Shown here: positions 6,319 through 8,530 of the stretch, piece after piece
Layout: each line of letters starts with the position of its first letter
Numbering within the stretch: the first letter of the stretch is position 1
Assembly (NCBI GenBank): GCA_009775535.1
Contig: VSPW01000021.1
Span: forward strand, 7,907 to 16,436
Direction: 5' to 3'
From: Muribaculaceae bacterium
GTDB taxonomy: Bacteria; Bacteroidota; Bacteroidia; Bacteroidales; Muribaculaceae
Length of the DNA stretch: 8,530 nucleotides
Translations under genes and position numbers: made by a program
Notes under the pieces: generated by a model
What the model was told of the DNA's origin: nothing
Seen by the model: the letters and a program-made list of their open reading frames with translations, nothing else
The model's database searches: none

Positions 6319-8178
6319 ATGTTCAGAACGGCAAACAACACCCGTACGCGCCGCAAAGGGAGGCCAGGCAGACTATCGGCGATGGCTGTATTGCTGTCGG
6401 CGGTAATTGCTCCGCTGATATCATTGGCTATCCCTGTCCCACAGGAACGGCACAGGCCTCGCCCTGTGATAAAGCCTACCATACCCGATGCCGACCGCGC
6501 ATCAGGGCAGCGCGTAATCGTGGAGCACGCCGATGAGATGGCTCAGACCAACGATTCATTTGTGGTACTGACCGGCAACGTCAAGTTCTCAAAAGGGGCT
6601 ATGCTGATGTTCTGCGACAGCGCCCATTATTTTCCGGGGACAGAATCGATGGACGCATTCTCCAATGTGCGGATGGAACAGGGCGACACTCTGTTCATAT
6701 TTGCCGATGAACTGAACTACCGCGGGCCAGAGGAGATTGCATACCTTTATTCCAACGGGACAGATTCCGTGAGGCTTATAAACCGTGATGTGATGCTAAA
6801 GACTCCGGTTTTTGTCTATGACCTAGGCATAGACCTTGGATACTACAATACCGGAGGCGCATTGACCGATGCCCGCAACAGGCTCACATCAATTGAAGGG
6901 GAATACGTGCCTTCGACAAAGGAAGCCAACTTCTATGGACGTGTGCACCTAAACTCACGGGGCGACAAGGACACCCTTGACATATATACCGACACCCTGT
7001 ATTACAATACGGACACACATATAGCAGAGCTTTACAGCCAATCAGAAGTAATCAATTCACAGGCAACCATCTATACAACCAACGGCCGGTATAATACCCA
7101 TACAAACATAGCCGACCTGTTTGACCGTTCTATGGTGCGGACATCTGGAGGCACTACCCTTGAGGGCGATACTCTCTTCTATGACCGCAACGCCGGATAT
7201 GGCGAGGCATGGGGCAACATGGTGATGGAGGATTCCGTACGCAAGTCCCGGCTCGAAGGCGACTACGGATACTACAACGAACTTACCGACAGTTCCTATG
7301 TGACAGGACATGCACTGGCTATGGAATACTCCCGACCTGATACACTATACCTCCACGGCAAGCAGATACAATCGTTCAGGGTGTTTGATACCGTACGCAT
7401 TGAAGCCGATACACTGGCCAACACTCCAGGATATACACGCATAGACACAACACATGTAATGGTGGCATACCCCAGGGTGAGGTTCTTCCGCAACGACATG
7501 CAAGGCCTGTGCGACTCAATGCGTTTTGAAGAGCGCGACACAACGTTGCACATGTTTGTACACCCTATAGTGTGGAGTGGTGAACGGCAGATATTCGGCA
7601 ATGTGATCGATGTGCACTTCAATGACTCCACCATAGTTTGGGCCAAGCTACCCCGAAATGCATTTACTGCTGAACATGTGGAAGAGGAATTCTATCAGCA
7701 GCTGTCCGGCAAAGAGATGACCGCCTATTTCGACAACGGTGAAATCAGCCACCTTGATGTCAGCGGCAATGTGATGGCCGTATTCCTGCCTATGGAAGAT
7801 GACTCTACATACAACAAGATTTTCAACATAGAAAGCTCTTTCCTTTCAGCCGATTTCGAGAAAAGAGAACTTGTAAAAATGAAATTCTGGCCTGAGAACA
7901 CCACTGTAGGCACTCCCCTTTTCCTTGCCAAACGGTCCATATTCTATCTTCCCCAGTTCAAATGGTACGGGCATCTGCGTCCAACAGGACCTATGGACGT
8001 GTTCAATTTCCCTGAAGGGATGGAAGAGCTACTCAACAGCGACCAAAGCGTACCTGGAGCTACCAGGAAGACCAAAGGCACACCGCCTGCATCACCCCCT
8101 CCGGCACAGCAACCTGCCATAGTGCCGGATAAGGCCAGCGGCAATGTCACCAAGGAAGCCGCCGACAATGAGCATTAA
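6319..8178 (+). CDS. OstA/LptA-like exported protein, probably in lipopolysaccharide transport
   Basis: The product is 619 residues from the ATG at 6319, which lies 23 bases after the preceding stop. A GTG at 6274 is in frame but inside the previous gene and would lengthen the N-terminus unhelpfully. A basic leader (FRTANNTRTRRKGRPGRL) precedes a hydrophobic segment (about residues 19-40), a signal peptide or anchor. Residues 65-160 resemble the OstA/LptA fold: VIVEHADEMAQTNDSFVVLTGNVKFSKGAMLMFCDSA is split by this family into short beta-strands. Similar beta-rich units continue to about 360, marked by a recurring D-T-L motif (GDTLFIF at 122, KDTLDIY at 217, GDTLFYD at 283, PDTLYLH at 340). 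A beta-rich C-terminal part (about 370-560, FYQQLSGKEMTAYFDNGEISHLDVSGNV) follows, then a proline/lysine-rich tail (about 580-619) that is probably disordered. In E. coli, LptA is far shorter (about 185 residues) and bridges the periplasm for lipopolysaccharide; a similar role here is inference from the family. Pairing with SurA-like chaperones fits outer-membrane assembly. Confidence 0.85.
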   Translation: MFRTANNTRTRRKGRPGRLSAMAVLLSAVIAPLISLAIPVPQERHRPRPVIKPTIPDADRASGQRVIVEHADEMAQTNDSFVVLTGNVKFSKGAMLMFCDSAHYFPGTESMDAFSNVRMEQGDTLFIFADELNYRGPEEIAYLYSNGTDSVRLINRDVMLKTPVFVYDLGIDLGYYNTGGALTDARNRLTSIEGEYVPSTKEANFYGRVHLNSRGDKDTLDIYTDTLYYNTDTHIAELYSQSEVINSQATIYTTNGRYNTHTNIADLFDRSMVRTSGGTTLEGDTLFYDRNAGYGEAWGNMVMEDSVRKSRLEGDYGYYNELTDSSYVTGHALAMEYSRPDTLYLHGKQIQSFRVFDTVRIEADTLANTPGYTRIDTTHVMVAYPRVRFFRNDMQGLCDSMRFEERDTTLHMFVHPIVWSGERQIFGNVIDVHFNDSTIVWAKLPRNAFTAEHVEEEFYQQLSGKEMTAYFDNGEISHLDVSGNVMAVFLPMEDDSTYNKIFNIESSFLSADFEKRELVKMKFWPENTTVGTPLFLAKRSIFYLPQFKWYGHLRPTGPMDVFNFPEGMEELLNSDQSVPGATRKTKGTPPASPPPAQQPAIVPDKASGNVTKEAADNEH

Positions 8179-8189
8179 TGTCCTAACCC

Positions 8190-8236
8190 AACTGTAGCTA
8201 TCAGCAAACGATTCCAAGCTATCAGTTAATCTTTTT
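8190..8236 (+). terminator. Terminator-like hairpin after the OstA-like gene
   Basis: AACTGTAGCT at 8190-8199 pairs with AGCTATCAGTT at 8217-8227 with a single bulged T (8222), giving a ten-pair stem and a 17-base loop. AATCTTTTT follows at 8228-8236. A stem followed by a T-run 12 bases after the stop codon is the expected shape of an intrinsic terminator for the foldase-OstA operon. The stem is only moderately GC-rich. The right arm also makes a 9-base direct repeat (AGCTATCAG at 8196-8204 and 8217-8225). Confidence 0.5.
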
Positions 8237-8278
8237 CCAGCTCCAATTCTATAGGCTGTTCCTACGTAACTGTAAGGC

Positions 8279-8297
8279 CACATACCGAATGTATGTG
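8279..8297. terminator. Hairpin between the convergent genes, possible end of the minus-strand gene
   Basis: CACATAC at 8279-8285 pairs exactly with GTATGTG at 8291-8297 around a five-base loop. It lies 35 bases beyond the stop of the minus-strand gene when read in that gene's direction. No T-run follows on either strand, so if it ends transcription it is not a classic intrinsic terminator. The rest of 8179-8331 shows no convincing gene. Confidence 0.35.
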
Positions 8298-8331
8298 AGC
8301 TTGCGCGACATGCCCTTGCGGTGGATGTCAA

Positions 8332-8529
8332 TCATTCACACAAATGCAAGCGTATGCCGCACGACAGCGTAAGTTCACGCCCCAACGACGATGTACGGCG
8401 GACAGTCCGGATCTCTTCTCCTGACCTGATTTCTGTCAATGTTGCCTTTGATTTCTGCAATGGCTGCTGGAAATGCATATCAAGGATAAAGCTTATGCGC
8501 CGCGACAACCTGAATGCACCTGTCATTCC
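8332..8529 (-). CDS. 3' end of a convergent gene, possibly an outer-membrane beta-barrel protein
   Basis: The minus strand is open from the window edge to a TGA at 8334-8332, giving 65 C-terminal residues of a protein that begins outside the window. An ATG at 8526 is in frame, but a Gly codon precedes it and the frame stays open, so the gene probably extends further. The visible residues alternate hydrophobic and polar in two stretches (RRISFILDMHFQQPL and GRELTLSCGIRLHL), separated by a charged loop. The last stretch resembles the closing strand of Bacteroidales outer-membrane barrels, which often end in G-x-x-L-H-F-like sequences, although here it ends LHLCE. I cannot name the family. The codons are ordinary and the frame clean, but only a short piece is visible, so this could be an accidental open frame. 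Confidence 0.4.
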   Translation of the reverse strand, partial: GMTGAFRLSRRISFILDMHFQQPLQKSKATLTEIRSGEEIRTVRRTSSLGRELTLSCGIRLHLCE

Positions 8530-8530
8530 G

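Noticed and set aside
8190..8297. Possible tRNA or other structured RNA gene
   Set aside because: The hairpins do not make a cloverleaf, and no T-loop or CCA end is visible.
8092..8331. 79-codon minus-strand frame between the convergent genes
   Set aside because: It begins with TTG, runs into the 3' end of the OstA-like gene, and overlaps two hairpins; no family resemblance.

Overview
The window looks like chromosomal DNA from a Bacteroidota bacterium of the order Bacteroidales. A Muribaculaceae-like source is possible, but that is a guess. Three things support the assignment: the protein families (a Bacteroidales-type IMP dehydrogenase, SurA/PpiC-like foldases and an OstA-like protein), the near-absence of Shine-Dalgarno sequences before the genes, and two matches to the Bacteroidetes -7 promoter box TAnnTTTG. 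Most genes lie on the + strand and are moderately GC-rich. The exception is the AT-richer gene at the left edge.

Layout. Positions 1-375 hold the 3' end of an unrecognised gene. A 168-base gap follows with two inverted repeats and a good promoter for guaB (IMP dehydrogenase, 544-2022). A 173-base gap after guaB contains three consecutive inverted repeats. Then comes a compact set of four same-strand genes for the cell envelope: a two-parvulin-domain peptidyl-prolyl isomerase (2196-3932), a small SurA-like lipoprotein without a recognisable catalytic domain (3938-4828), a SurA-like periplasmic chaperone with two partly degenerate parvulin domains (4886-6295), and a large OstA/LptA-like protein (6319-8178). 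A promoter-like box sits directly after the second of these genes, so the last two may also be transcribed separately. A terminator-like hairpin follows the OstA-like gene. The right edge holds the 3' end of a convergent minus-strand gene, possibly the end of an outer-membrane beta-barrel.

How the genes fit together. guaB is a housekeeping gene of GTP synthesis and has its own promoter. The four genes after it form a plausible envelope-biogenesis operon: three exported foldases or chaperones that would accompany outer-membrane proteins across the periplasm, and an OstA-like protein that by family belongs to lipopolysaccharide transport. I saw no mobile element, CRISPR array, tRNA, rRNA or clearly new defence-type system. 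The most interesting points are the graded loss of parvulin catalytic motifs across the three foldases, the structured guaB-foldase gap, and the internal promoter with its ambiguous start codon.
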